A stretch of 64,000 nucleotides of DNA from Cephalotus follicularis (taxonomy: Eukaryota > Streptophyta > Magnoliopsida > Oxalidales > Cephalotaceae): assembly GCA_001972305.1 (NCBI GenBank), contig BDDD01005199.1, forward strand, positions 33,492-97,491, read 5' to 3'. The notes under the pieces were generated by a model. That model made no database searches. It saw only the letters and a program-made list of their open reading frames with translations, and was not told the DNA's origin. Both the position numbers and the translations under genes were made by a program. Numbering within the stretch: position 1 is the first letter of the stretch; every line of letters starts with the position of its first letter. This document shows positions 1-11,432 of this stretch, in pieces.

Positions 1-536
1 CATCGTACCGTATTGTACCGTATTGGACCGTACTGAACCGTATTGTATTGAGGTATTCTTATACCTATTGATATTGTATTGGTTATATGCATGTATAGTC
101 GGGATTTTGGACCGAGTTTCGGAGAGTTGATCGAATCGACTATTTAAGTCAATTCTTTCTCTCTTTCTCTCATTATTCACATTTCCTCTTCTCTCTCTAT
201 CCTTCTCTCTCTCTCTCTAGCTGGAGCCTCCATCTTCCTCCCTTGTAGCCGGAATTGCATCCCCATCGACAAGGACAGTGATTTCAAGTGGTGGCTTACC
301 GATTGAGCAAGAAAGTAGCGGATTATTGGGCGTTTTCAGCCGATTAATCGATCGTTAGCTCAACTTTTGAAGCTTCAGTGATAGGTAGGACTTCTTTACT
401 GAATTGCCTACTGTTTTATTGAGTGATTGATTGAATTGCATGATTGAATTGAATGATTGAGTGATTGAATTGAGGTTTTTAGGGTTTATAGCAAACCCTT
501 GACCTAATTGCTAAATTTAATGATTGAAATTGAATT
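1..536 (+). repeat. G1 gypsy 5' LTR, partial
   Basis: This is the left LTR of the first gypsy element, cut by the window edge. It aligns with about 2,801-3,337 in the 3' LTR of the same element with few differences. It opens with degenerate 10-bp repeats (TACCGTATTG type, 1-50), has a TATA-like CTATTTAAG near 139 and a CT-rich tract at 155-220, and contains a TGATTGAAT-type simple repeat (420-475). At about 536 the LTR stops abruptly and joins gag coding sequence, so the other 1.8 kb or so of the LTR, the primer site and the start of gag are deleted. Confidence 0.85.
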
Positions 537-2711
537 TGGATGCCTTCAAAGGAGAATTCAATGCAAGGTACTACCCTCAAATAGAGACAGACAGAAGGGA
601 GATTGAATTTGCTAACTTTGTACAAGGAAGCATGACAGTTGCTGAGTATGAGAAAAGATTCTTGCAGTTAGCCCAATCTGCCCCATATTTAGTGGAAGGC
701 CAAGAGCGTTGAGCAAAGAAGTTCCTTCGGGGACTGAGATTGGATTTGAGGAGGCAATTGACTCTCTTGGGGGTGACCTCCATATCGGATATTTCTTCCC
801 GAGCTATGCAGCTTGAGGATATTACAGCTGAGGCTAAACTGATGAGGAATGCAGCCTGCACCAGGCCTACTCCTTCTTCTTGGCAGAGTGGTAGTGACAG
901 TGGCAGTGCTAAATCATAGAAGACTGATAGTAGCCCCTCACCTGGTTCTCAGGGTAGTAATCAGGATAGCGGGAATCTGTCCTGTTCCCAGAGGAGAGGC
1001 AGATCGAGGAACGCACATCGAGGAGGCCGATCTTCAGCACCTCGTTAGGGTACACCCTCCAGACTTTCTGAGAGTGGTAATCAGAGTGCTACGGTTCCTT
1101 GTGTGCATTGTCAGAAGACCAACCATACTTCTGAGAATTGTAGATGGTTCTTGGGCCATTGCTTGGTTTGTGGTGGTCCCGACCACATTGCTAGAGATTA
1201 TCCTCAGAGTTCTCGTCCTAGAGGATTTGATCAGACACAGCGGGCACCGCCTCCACCAGGACCGACAGCTAGTGTACCGTCTTCTTCCCGGGGGATTTCG
1301 CAGTCCAAGGGGAAGCAGCCTATGGGTTCTGCTCTGACAGTTCAGGCTGGAGTGTTTGCTATGGAACCGAGGGCTGCAGCAGGGTCAGATGTTGTGATTG
1401 GAGGTACCATTCGACTATTTCAGCTTCTAGCACGGGTTCTTATTGATCCGGGTTCATCACATTCATTCATTGCATTGCATTTTGTCTCCCATGTTGGTTT
1501 GAGGCCTGAGTACCTTCCTTTCTTTATGGAGGTATCCACACCTCTCGGTGAGTTAGCGACCACCGATCGAGTGTGCAGAGATTGTATTGTTGAGATTGAT
1601 GATCATTGCTTGTTAGCTGATCTTATTGTTTTACCGATGGATTGCCTAGATATGATTCTTGACATGGATTGGTTGTCTGCTAGCTTTGCTCAGGTGGATT
1701 GTCATCGGAAAGTAGTGGTTTTCAGTCCTCCGGGACGACCACCTTTTCGGCTTCTTGGCACCTTAGAGCCATTGTTTGTTCCGATGATTTCGGCTTTACA
1801 TGCGGATAGATTGTTGCGAAAGGGATGCCAGGGGTTTCTGGCACATGTGCTCGATACAGACAGATGGCGGCCGGAACTGGACGACATTCCAGTCGTTTGC
1901 GAGTTCGGAGATGTTTTTCCTCGGGATTTGAAGTTGTTGCCGCCAGACAGGGAGATAGAATTTGTGATTGATTTGATACCAGGAACTACACCGATTTCTC
2001 GAGCACCGTACCGAATGGCACCGATAGAGTTGAAAGAGTTAAAGATACAGTTACAGAATCTTCTCGACAAAGGTTTTATAAGACCTAGTGCTTTACCCTG
2101 GGGAGCACCGGTTCTTTTTGTCAAGAAGAAAGATGGATCGCTCCGTATGTGTATTGACTACCGACAGCTCAATAAAGTTACAGTGAAGAATAAGTACCCT
2201 CTACCGCACATTGATGAGCTGTTTGATCAGCTTAGAGGAGCGACAGTGTTTTCGAAGCTGGACTTGAGGTCGGGCTACCACTAGTTGAAAGTCAGACCGG
2301 AGGATATTCTGAAGACGGCTTTCAGATCGAGATATGGCCATTATGAGTTCTTAGTTATGCCTTTTGGTTTTTATTGGACCTTTCGAGGTATTGGATCGGA
2401 TTGGCCGACTTGCTTACAGGCTTGCCTTACCTCCAGCATTGTCGGGAGTGCATGATGTGTTCCATGTTTCTCAGTTGAGGAGATATGTTCGAGATCCTTC
2501 GCACATCATTAAGTATGGTCAGATTCAGTTGGAACCTGACTTATCGTTTACCGAGACTCCTATACATATTGTTGACCAACAGATCAGAGTATTGAGGAAC
2601 AAGACCATCCCTTTGGTCAGTGTTCTATGGCAGTATCATGGTTCTTTGGAGTACACCTGGGAGCACGAGGACGATATGAGAGAGACATATCCTTTCCCAT
2701 TCGATTGATTG
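536..2711 (+). pseudogene. G1 gypsy gag-pol remnant (RT to integrase deleted)
   Basis: Degenerate polyprotein of a Ty3/gypsy chromovirus. One frame runs from 536 to about 2,370: gag capsid end (FKGEFNARYYP near 545), two zinc knuckles (CVHCQ..H..C, then [14 protein letters not shown], where the last Cys is Tyr), a protease site ([12 protein letters not shown], near 1,440) and the RT N-terminal half ([31 protein letters not shown], 2,100-2,280). In-frame stops at 710, 917, 1,046 and 2,284 mostly look like CGA to TGA or CAG to TAG changes. At about 2,370, just after the MPFG motif, the sequence jumps into the integrase C-terminus ([11 protein letters not shown]), so the RT catalytic core, RNase H and the integrase core are missing. 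The last 115 codons end in a chromodomain-like segment ([24 protein letters not shown]). It cannot encode a working polymerase. Confidence 0.9.
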
Positions 2712-2743
2712 ATCGTTTGACCGATGTATGTGGGGACCAGATT

Positions 2744-2761
2744 CTTTTAAGGAGGGGAGAA
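2744..2761 (+). other. G1 polypurine tract
   Basis: The purine-rich run AAGGAGGGGAGAA lies directly before the TGTGACGACC start of the 3' LTR and is the expected plus-strand primer site. The same tract occurs in G3 at 59,683-59,700 on the other strand. Confidence 0.8.
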
Positions 2762-3464
2762 TGTGACGACCGAATTCCCTTTGGTACTGTTCATGCATAC
2801 TTCGTACCGTATTCTACCCTATTCGACCGTACTGAACCATATTGTATTGAGGTATTCTTATACCTATTGGTATTGTATTGGTTATATGCATGTATAGTCG
2901 GGATTTTGGGCCGAGTTTCGGAGAGTTGATCGAATCGACTATTTAAGTCAATTCTTTCTCTGTTTCTCTCATTATTCACATTTCCTCTTCTCTCTCTATC
3001 CTTCTCCCTCTCTCTCTCTAGCTGGAGCCTCCATCTTCCTCCCTTGCAGCCGGAATTTTATCCCCATTGACAAGGACAGTGATTTCAAGTGGTGGCTTAC
3101 CGATTGAACAAGAAAGTAGCGGATTATTGGGCGTTTTCAACCGATTAATCGATCGTTAGCTCAACTTTTGAAGCTTCATTGATAGGTAGGACTTCTTTAC
3201 TGAATTGCCTACTGTTTTATTGAGTGGTTGATTGAATTGCATGATTGAATTGAATGATTGAGTGATTGAATTGAGGTTTTTAGGGTTTATAGCAAACCCT
3301 TGACCTAATTGCTAAATTTAATGATTGAAATTGAATTGGGAAGGTTGTAACTAGTCTTACTAACCCCAAATAATTGATTATAAACTTTGGTTTTCAAAGA
3401 ATGTCTTTTAATTGCATTTTGGCTTGAGATTGGTCCCATTTTCTACCAGAAAAATCGACCCTGC

Positions 3465-3815
3465 CGGAAAGACGTCGACCCTTAGCCCAAAGGCGTCGAT
3501 GTCTTTCTCATACGAGTGCAACATCATTGATTCTGCAGCAAAGACATCGACGTCTTTCTAAAGACGTCGACGTCTTTGCCTCGAGATGTCTCTCCCCTGG
3601 AAAGACGTCGATGCCGAACATCGATGCGCATTCTCAGGCTGTTTTTATTGAAAAGCGTCGACGCCTTTCTCAAAGGACGTCGACGTCTTTAGCCAATTCT
3701 CTATATGAACAAGGAAAGACATCGACGTCTTTCTAAAGACATTGACGTCTTTCCTCCATTTTAAAGAGGAGTCGACATCTTTCATTAAAGACATCGACGC
3801 CTAATGTACTGAAAG
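3465..3815 (+). repeat. GTCGAC palindrome array, G1 3' LTR
   Basis: About ten copies of a palindrome with consensus AAAGACGTCGACGTCTTT occur within 350 bp, spaced roughly 15-45 bp. Several are nearly perfect (for example around 3,545, 3,565 and 3,720). Common variants change one CpG (ACATCGACGTC, ACATTGACGTC), as expected from cytosine deamination. The array is absent from the 5' copy only because that LTR is deleted after position 536. Confidence 0.85.
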
Positions 3816-4594
3816 GTGTTTTAACTGTTTTAAAGCTAGTTTTCTACTTCTTTTCACATCGCCACTTGACCGAAGCCTCACTTGAGGTGTTCAAGTGTTT
3901 GAAAACAGTTTTAATGATTGCACTAACCGATTGATTGCTTGAGTCATGAGTGTTGCTGCGAGTCTAAGTCGGTAAAATGGATGCACGTTCCCATCCCAGC
4001 ATTTGTACGCATTGCATTTGAATTGTTAAACTGACTGTGAGTTTACTGTATTTAATTTCTAAAATTGTTCTATTATTTTAGAAATACATATATGATTGGA
4101 AAAATCATTATTTTAGTAAGAAAATATATATTGGACAAATACATATTTTTAAAAAACTGGGAAAACGATTTTCGTACTGTGAACTGCCTAAAAAGTATTT
4201 TCTATGTAATGAAAATGCATAATTTCAAGTATTTATAACTTGTAAATGACTTGAAATAAACTGTTGTATTTTGATCAAGTGATTCTTTTATAAATTGCTT
4301 GAACTGTACTGTGACTGTATTGTGACTGCACTGTGACTGTTTTGTGATTGGACTGTGATTATGATTGTGCCGTACTAGTTTCATGGCGGAGGTTGCCAGC
4401 GATGGCTAGTGGCGGGGTTGACCTAGGAGCCAGGAGTTGGCTGGGTAACTCACTATACTGGTGGCTTGCTTCGTGCTGTCCGGAGCCGGGACCAAAGTAA
4501 GAGTGCGACGTGGGGCCAGGAGTTGGCGGCGTTCGTTCGTACGGACTGACTGTTTACTGGTCCCTTTGTGGACATACTGTGACTGGTCCTTGTG

Positions 4595-6679
4595 TGTAAT
4601 GACCCGAATTTTCATTAAAGATATTAATTATGGAAATATTTCTATTGTGTAAGTTGGCAAATAGTTCAGGGGACCCGTAGTATGACCCTACGCTCGGGGG
4701 GTTCGGGGGTTCCGCTCGGGGGGCAACGGACGACGCTCTAATTGTAAACGTTGACGCATTGAAGTCAAGTGTGTTAGTTGACCTGGACGAGAGTTAAAGC
4801 GGCGACGCTTTGTAAGAAAGCGTCAGCGCTTTATTCGGGATAGAAGTTGGAGAACTCAGGACAAGCCCGTGACCGGCGACGCTTAGGGAGAAAACGTCGA
4901 CGCTTTGAGCTACAGACAAATTGCAAAATCTGACTTTTTGGCATTTTTGAGTAAAAATCTTTAATTTTGGACACGTGGCTGGCTAGGGGAGGATGATTTG
5001 AGATGTTATCAGATGATCTAACAAGTGTCATCACTCGGATTGGCTGAATTTGAGAACATGGGCTGCCAAGAGAGGGAGTTGAGTTATGTGAGAGGGGGAG
5101 AAGACTTGCCTCCCAAGTAACCATGCTATTTAATGGCAAAGGGGGTTGAACTCAGTCATTTTGGCTGAGAAGGAAAGTGCTCCTGATGAGAGTGAAGTGG
5201 AGAATTCGTGGGAGAGCAAAAGAGAAAGAAATTCTAAAGCAAAGTAAGGAAATTCTATACCCATTTTCTACAAAGTATCCCCTGTTTTACTTCCAATTTT
5301 ACAGCAGATGGTTTTATTGATATCTTGCTCAATTCTTGATGAATTTTTGAATGGTTGAATGTTCTGGAAACGTTAGGATGTCCTCTTTAACTGTTATGCT
5401 TTGTACGTTTTAAGATTCTATCGATTTATTTCCAAAAATCCATGTTTTAAATTGTTGTTTGGGTACTATTTTATTCCTGGATTATACAGCAACTTCTTTA
5501 AATCATATCTTGCTCGTTTTTTGACAAAAAATTAAATGGTTGGATGTTTTGAAAACCTTAAGATGTCTTCTTTAACTGTTATGTTTTATGTATCTCTAAA
5601 TTCTATCCAATTCTTGATGAGAATCAATGTTTCATTTTACTACTCATGCCCTGTTTTCATATGGAACCAACCACTTTCAAAAATTCATAACGGATTCAAT
5701 TCTCAACCAATTGTTATGATCTTGAGTGTTCTGAATTCGTAAATATGTCTACTTTAATGTTTATGTTTTAAGTTTTTTTTTGAAAATGCTTATTTCTATA
5801 TGAATTATCAGTTTTATCAAAGCTATGCAAAATTGTTTTATGAACTTATTTGAGTCAATTACTCAAATGAAGAGAAAGGTTTATGAATTGTGAAAGAAAT
5901 GTTATGAAATGATTTTTATGAATACTTTGAGATGATCACTCAAAGTAAATGATGAATGAACCACCATTGGATTGCGATCCAAGGGGAATGGAGCGAGATG
6001 CTCAATGTTAAAGGAGCGAGATGCTCACGGACATGCATGTGATGTAAGGATAGTAATCGGGGAGTGCACAATGCCTCGGTGCAGCGGTGTAAAGGGTTCA
6101 TTAAGGTTTTTATAACTTTCATGTTTACGAAATGATCTAGTTATGATATTAACTAGAAAAGTGATATATTTTATGAAATATTTTAGTCATATATGTTGAC
6201 TAGAAAAAGGTTACGATGAAATGTGCTTACAGTAAAAATACCTCACTGAGCTATTTTGAGCTCATTCCTTTCAATGTGTGTTTTCAAATAAAATGTTTTC
6301 AGGAAATGATTGAATGGAGATTACGAGCTTAGAGGGAGCTCTTAAAAAGGAGTTTTTGTGAAAGAAAGGCTATGCGATGATGTTGCATTAATGTTTTGAT
6401 ATGTAATAAGATAATGTTTTCCGCTGTATTATATGTTATGATAAAGAATGATCCTGTGTAAATGTAGACCAACGATATGGTTATGACATCTTTATATAAG
6501 ATGATTATGTGTAAAATTTGAATTTAAGATTATGTATGATGTTGCAAGACATGAGTTTATGATGTAATGTACTTTTAGAGAAGAGTACCAAAGGATGTAA
6601 CGTTTCACACCCAACGTAACGCAACCGATCCTCGGAGTTCACTTTGAGCTATTAGCGAGCTCGGGTCGGGGTCATTACA
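4595..6679 (+). mobile_element. Solo gypsy-type LTR inserted in the G1 3' LTR
   Basis: It starts TGTAATGACCCG and ends GGGGTCATTACA, giving an inverted terminal TGTAATGACC/GGTCATTACA pair. The 5 bp TTGTG flanks both sides (4,590-4,594 and 6,680-6,684), an exact target site duplication. There is no internal region, so this is a solo LTR left by LTR-LTR recombination. It carries a GC-rich stretch (CGCTCGGGG repeats, 4,690-4,730) and a small palindrome array at 4,799-4,905. Short ORFs inside are not supported as genes. Confidence 0.88.
4799..4905 (+). repeat. Palindrome array, solo LTR 1
   Basis: There are three to four copies of the GCGTC/GACGCTT flavour (GCGGCGACGCTTTG, AAAGCGTCAGCGCTTT, AAACGTCGACGCTTTG). 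This is the same motif class as in the unrelated LTRs nearby but with a different arm. Confidence 0.7.
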
Positions 6680-7280
6680 TTGTGGAGAATTATTGTGACT
6701 GTTTGATGTAGCCCTGGTCGGATTACCACTATACTGTTGATATATGCATATATATATTTCCATATGTATAAACTGTTATTTATACTGTACTGCATCATTG
6801 TGCATTCATTACATGACATGCATTAATGTTGATCCCGAATTGCTTTTATACTTAGCCAAGTGAGGACAAAGGCTAATCCCCTAAAATTACAGATTGATGC
6901 TGCGGGATAGCTATGGACATGCTGGGAGAAGACCTATGTCGTAGCAAATGATGCAAGTGTATTGTTAAACTGTTATTGTAAAACAATGGGTTAATGTTTT
7001 ATATTCGTGGAACAATGTTTATCGTACAAGAAGGTTTCTTTGTACTGAATAATATGTTTTTATTAACGCTCCATTTTGTGGACAGTTAACCTAAATTATT
7101 GTACTGGATTAAGTTTTGGTAACACGTAGTATAGGATGCATGTTACGTTAAATTTTTTGGCTTATATTAATTGCTCCCGCTATGAGTTTAAAGTTTTAAA
7201 TTTATCGTAATTTTCATAAGCCGAATATTTATGTTGATTGCCTTTACCTATGTACTATTTACGTAAAACGAGGTGTGACA

Positions 7281-8553
7281 AATACCTTTACAAACAACTG
7301 GAATTGAAAGAAAATGATTTACCAAGAGATTGATTGAAAACGAATTTTGAAACTCAACCTGGAAATGCAACGGTCTGCCTAAGCCTTGGCGCTTTACCCA
7401 GAATATTCGTCGCTTAGTGCAGTTTAACACTTGAAATTGGATGAATCCTGACCAAAGTGCTGATGCTTAGGTTATAAGCGTCGCCGTTTAGCTTGGGTCC
7501 ATTCCAGTGCTAAGCACCGACCCTTACACAACAGACCAAAGTACTGACGCTTTAGTCTAACCATCGCCATTTAACACCCCTATTACATAACTGAATTAAG
7601 GCCCTTAAGGGCACCGTCCATGATTGAAGCGTCGTCGCTTAAGCCTTGTTTCCTTTATTTTACATTGTTTTCAATTCGTTTTCAAAATGACTGCTTGACT
7701 AGATCGATCTTGAGATCACTCAAACCTTTTTGAACCGTTTTCTTACTGGTTAGGCAGGTCATGATCTTCCGATAAATCAATTAATTGTGTAGCACTATCA
7801 ATTGACATGATTGACCAAATGATTCATTGATCGATAGATTGCTTGACTGACTGTTCGGGACTACGATCCACTCATCGACCGACCATTCCTATTGCACGAT
7901 TTTGCAGTCGCTTTGATTGACCACTTGATTGATTATTTGACTGTGACCATAGGCGTGTTAGGGATCTCTAGTCAGGCTGACCAGAAGATGATTAAACATC
8001 CATCTATTCCCCCTATTGGACCTTCGCCGCCTATTGGCTTTTACTACTGATATGTATTGATTGATTGTTCCTATTAGATCTACCTCGTGACCCCAGTCAG
8101 GTTATGAGATGATCGTTATATACCATATGTTCTCCCTGATTGGATTGTCACCAGCCTTCAGGTGATACTTCTATACTTGACCCGCCAACGGGCAGAGCTA
8201 CTACCCTCATGTGGCACTTACCATCGAGTATACACTAGGATGACACTTTCCATCGAGTATACGCTTAGATGACACTTACCATTGAGGATGCACTTGGACA
8301 ACACTTACCACCAAGCATGCGCGCAAGTGGAACTTACCACTGTGTATGTGCTCATATGACACTTGCCGCTAAGTAGGCCTAATGGATTTAATATAGCCGA
8401 TCTAAGTCTACTAGGCCGATCTAACCATCCTCTCTAAAGGTTACCCTTTAGGGGTTAGATTACCGGTATTGGTATTGACTTGATTTGAATTGTACAGATT
8501 TTAGGTCACACACTCTATAAGATTTACTTGATTTGATGTGGATGTACTCGCAT
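7281..8553. repeat. Remnant of another LTR between G1 and G2
   Basis: There is no coding signal. Degenerate palindrome motifs (AAGCGTCGTCGCTTAAG near 7,627, GCGTCGCCGTTTA near 7,478) and the TTGATTGACC-rich stretch that follows resemble the middle of the gypsy LTRs in this window. I read it as part of an older LTR into which G1 inserted on the left and G2 at 8,554. Its right portion (from about 7,971) is present again at 24,012-24,594. Confidence 0.5.
8212..8375. repeat. 29-30 bp minisatellite, copy A
   Basis: About six diverged head-to-tail units of the type TGACACTTACCATCGAGTAT plus about 9 bp. It is duplicated at 24,252-24,418 in the second copy of this region. Confidence 0.75.
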
Positions 8554-8738
8554 TGTAATCCCCGAGTTTTGATGTATGGAATTTCATGTATTCATATATG
8601 GTATCGTATCCTATGGTATTTACATATGGTATAGATGGTATAATATACTATGGTATTTTCCTTTTTATGGATGTTTATGGGTTATGGGGGTTCAATAGAA
8701 CCTGGGGTGAGCTTTTGGGTTTTTCACCCAATGAAGCC

Positions 8739-8746
8739 TATATATA
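8739..8746 (+). promoter_or_regulatory. TATA box, G2-A LTR promoter
   Basis: TATATATA sits in the context AAGCCTATATATAGG, followed by CT-rich sequence. It is conserved in the other G2 LTR copies at 15,431, 24,779 and 31,462, so it is a good candidate for the U3 promoter. Confidence 0.7.
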
Positions 8747-9296
8747 GGCGAGCTGACTTCTATTCTCATTCCATTTTTCTCATTCTATATTCTAGAGAAA
8801 TAGTGAGAGAAGGAGTTTGAGAGATAGAGGTCAGAATCAAACAAGGAATGAGCCATTAGATTCGTGACAGAGTTTAGAGTTTGAAGGAAGGATCAGATCA
8901 AGGTTTCAACAACAAATCCTTCTAGATTTGCAACTCAACCATTGTCGAGGTAGGTTCAATATATATGCTTTGAACTTGCATATAGAGCTAAATCGCATGA
9001 TGGTATGGGTATGGTTTGATAGATCATAGCTATATGGATGAGTTAGGGTAAATGATATGGTTAATAACAGATTAAAATAGAAACCAGAGAGAGAATTGAG
9101 AGTTTTAGGTTTGTAGGTCTAATCTCTTCTCTCTCTCGATTATGGATCTAAGGGTTTAAAGTTGTTTTCAAGTTGTAATCGACCATTGGAGCTTATAACT
9201 TCCTTTGGATCGAGTTTTAAAGGGATTTGTATGGATTTTGGGCTGTTAGCAGTCGTTTTCGACGTTCTACTAAGGCCGCAAACCATCAACAATTTT

Positions 9297-9525
9297 GGTT
9301 AAAGCGTCGACGCTTTGCTAAAGGGATGAACTGTCGACGCCTTGTGTAATAATCGACACTGACGCTTAAAGGAAACAGGCAAACCGTTGAAGCTTTTGGT
9401 TAAAGCGTCAACACTTTGTGTGTTGCCAAATGGTCGACGCTTCATGTACCTGTCGATGCTTAAGGCATAATGCCTTAACCGTCGATGCCTTGCACCAAAT
9501 CGACGGCGCTTTGCGCCCTGTTTTT
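9297..9525 (+). repeat. GTCGAC palindrome array, G2-A LTR
   Basis: About nine copies of the AAAGCGTCGACGCTTT flavour and CpG-decayed forms (AAAGCGTCAACACTTT, GTCGATGCTTAAGG). The paralogous array at 25,326-25,560 differs mostly at CpG positions. Confidence 0.8.
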
Positions 9526-9973
9526 ATACGAAATGATGTGTTTTCAACCCTTTTTCAATTCCAAATCTTGGTATACCCAAATAGGATTCATAGGAAGCCT
9601 CCATAATACCGTGTAACCTATGGGAACCTTATTTAAAACACATTTGATTTTCAAATCGATCTTCAATGGCTTTCAACAAAGGTTTCTATAAATAGTTTTA
9701 CAAACTTCGATAGGGACCGAGGTACGGTTATAGTAGGGTAGGGTTGGACCTATGGGAATACCATTAGGAGCTAGAACTTTTGAGGACTAGCATTACAGAA
9801 AGGTTATAAAAAGGGTTTTGACAAGATGACTAATTCTAATTTCCACCCATCATGGAGATTAGGGGTACTGACCACGCAGTACGAAAGTTATATGGACCTA
9901 TTAGAACCACTTTAGGGGTGAACCTATGGAGAGACACCGCATTGTGGATTGACCTATAGGACCATTGTATCAA

Positions 9974-10425
9974 GTAAAGGCTGGAACCTAAGGGGACTAG
10001 CATTAAGGGAGGGTTATGGAATTAAAGGCTAGAACCTAAGGGGACAAGCATCAAGGGAGGGTTATGGAATTAAACGCTGGAACCTAAGGGGACTAGCATT
10101 AAGGGGGGGAGGGGGGGGGTTAAAGAATTAAAGTCTGGAGCCTAAGCTGACTATCATTAAGGGAGAGTTAAGGAATTAAAGGCTGGAACCTAAGGGGACT
10201 AGCATTAAGAGAGGGTTTAGGAAGTAAAGGCTGGAACCTAAGGCGACTAGCATTAAGGGAGGGTTAAGGAAGTAAATGCTAGCATTAAGGGAGGGTTAAG
10301 GAAGTAAAGGCTAGAACCTAAGGAGACTAGCATTAAGGGAGGGTTAATGAATTTTAGGCTAAGGGAGGGTTAAGGAACTAAGGGCTAGAACCTAAGGGGA
10401 CTAGGGTTAAGGGAGGGTTGATGTG
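9974..10425 (+). repeat. 48-bp G-rich tandem repeat, G2-A LTR
   Basis: About nine units built on GGCTGGAACCTAAGGGGACT followed by AGCATTAAGGGAGGGTTAAG. Several units are truncated, and one carries a pure G tract (10,106-10,120). The plus strand is strongly G-rich with GGGG/GGG runs. Copy B is at 26,011-26,460. Confidence 0.85.
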
Positions 10426-10544
10426 GTCAGTGTTATCTCGATCCCACAGGGCTATGACACGGAGGGTGTATGGACAGTGAATGTACTATCTCAGGCCGAA
10501 GAGGCATAGTGGTACCTTAACTTAAGGATTGTTTGTAATCATGT

Positions 10545-10680
10545 ATGATTATGGTTATGGAACAATACGGTTATGGTTATGAAACAGTACGGTTATTGTT
10601 ATGGAACGGTACGATTATTGTTAGGGAACGACACGGTTATGGTTATGGAATGGTATGGTTATGGTTGATATATGGATTGT
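10545..10680 (+). repeat. Short tandem repeat GGTTATGGAACGGTAC, G2-A LTR
   Basis: Five to six units of about 20-24 bp, of the type GGTTATGGTTATGGAACGGT. They differ slightly from the copy at 26,587-26,710. Confidence 0.75.
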
Positions 10681-11278
10681 CTATAGACTTAGGGTGTATG
10701 GATGGTAAGTTCTATGATTAATTGTCGTTATGTATGCCACCGCTTAGGGACGGTTGACATACCAACGTTGTCCACAATTGGCATTCATGCATCTCACATG
10801 TCATGCATATATCTGTATATAACTGCTCACTTCATTGCATATAGTATTGCCTACATAGCTGTGTTTGGCTGATCCATTCTTGAAATGAGCACAACATCTA
10901 GGGTCGGGTGCAGAGGATACTTCGAACTGAGATAGGATGGGTTGCAGAGCAGGATTCCAGTGGCAGTTCCTAATGTTATTATCTACCTTATATGAGACTT
11001 GAAATGTATATGACTGCTGTATAAGACATTTTATGTTCCAATTGTATTGACCTGTCGGCTTGTGGCAGTGCTACATATAGATGTGGAATATGATGTATTA
11101 TTTTGGGTTTATCAACGCAAGATTTTTTAATGGTTGTTTTTGCGTCCGTATTTTTATATTAAAGTTTAAAATTATAGCGTATTTTGGATTTTATGTTATG
11201 ATTATACGGATGGATTGATGGATGGTTTTCCATAAGTCTGGTCGTGGGGTTCTTCCGTGGTTCAGGGCTACAGTTTAG

Positions 11279-11291
11279 TGGTATCATAGCC
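11279..11291 (+). other. G2-A primer binding site (initiator tRNA-Met type)
   Basis: TGGTATCATAGCC lies a few bases after the LTR end. The usual plant form is TGGTATCAGAGC; copy B reads TGGTATCAAAGCC (27,321). Confidence 0.75.
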
Positions 11292-11432
11292 ACTCTATGT
11301 TGGTTATGCTAGGATAGGATCCTTGGATATTGGAATTAAGTGTTATGGATAAGATTGTTTATGGTGCAGTTATTTTGGAATTATGGTTAAGATGAGTGGA
11401 TATATAACCCTTTCCTCTTATATAAGGTAGAT

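Larger units (their letters stand above)
2762..7280 (+). repeat. G1 gypsy 3' LTR, interrupted by a solo LTR
   Basis: The LTR begins TGTGACGACCG after the polypurine tract and ends GAGGTGTGACA. Without the inserted solo LTR and one TSD copy it is about 2.43 kb, close to the 2.39 kb LTR of the related G3. A TATA-like CTATTTAAG lies near 2,939. The region holds a GTCGAC palindrome array (3,465-3,815), then AT-rich sequence. The flanking sequence resumes after the inserted LTR at 6,680, matching the order seen in solo LTR 47,795-50,370 (GATGTAGCCCTGG near 6,706). The left TSD partner lies outside the window. LTRs this long plus a chromodomain fit the Tekay/Del group; that assignment is inference. 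Confidence 0.8.
8554..11272 (+). repeat. G2-A gypsy 5' LTR
   Basis: This 2.7 kb LTR starts TGTAATCCCCGAG and ends ..GGCTACA just before the primer binding site. It contains a TATA box (8,739-8,746), a CT-rich tract, a palindrome array (9,297-9,525) and two tandem repeat blocks (9,974-10,425 and 10,545-10,680). The first 400 bp match the start of the 3' LTR at 15,246 and copy B at 24,595-27,314. Its target duplication cannot be checked because the 3' end of G2 is lost. Confidence 0.87.

Noticed and set aside
849..1337. 162-codon ORF overlapping G1 gag
   Set aside because: It is an out-of-frame shadow; the real frame shows zinc knuckles and continues to protease.
2391..2708. Independent chromodomain host gene
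   Set aside because: It lies between integrase C-terminal motifs and a polypurine tract plus LTR, and matches the tail of G3 pol, so it is a retrotransposon chromodomain.
3465..3815. CRISPR-like array (regular short repeats with spacers)
   Set aside because: Repeats are palindromes of variable form with irregular spacing inside LTRs of a plant genome, with no cas genes. The resemblance is only superficial.
4595..7280. Single solo LTR from 4,595 to 7,280
   Set aside because: The flanks AATAC and TTGTG do not match. Ending the element at 6,679 gives a perfect TTGTG duplication and restores the G1 LTR order.
7281..8553. Host intergenic sequence between elements
   Set aside because: Its order of motifs (palindrome relics, TTGATTGACC-rich part, minisatellite) is LTR-like, so I call it an LTR remnant, but with only moderate confidence.
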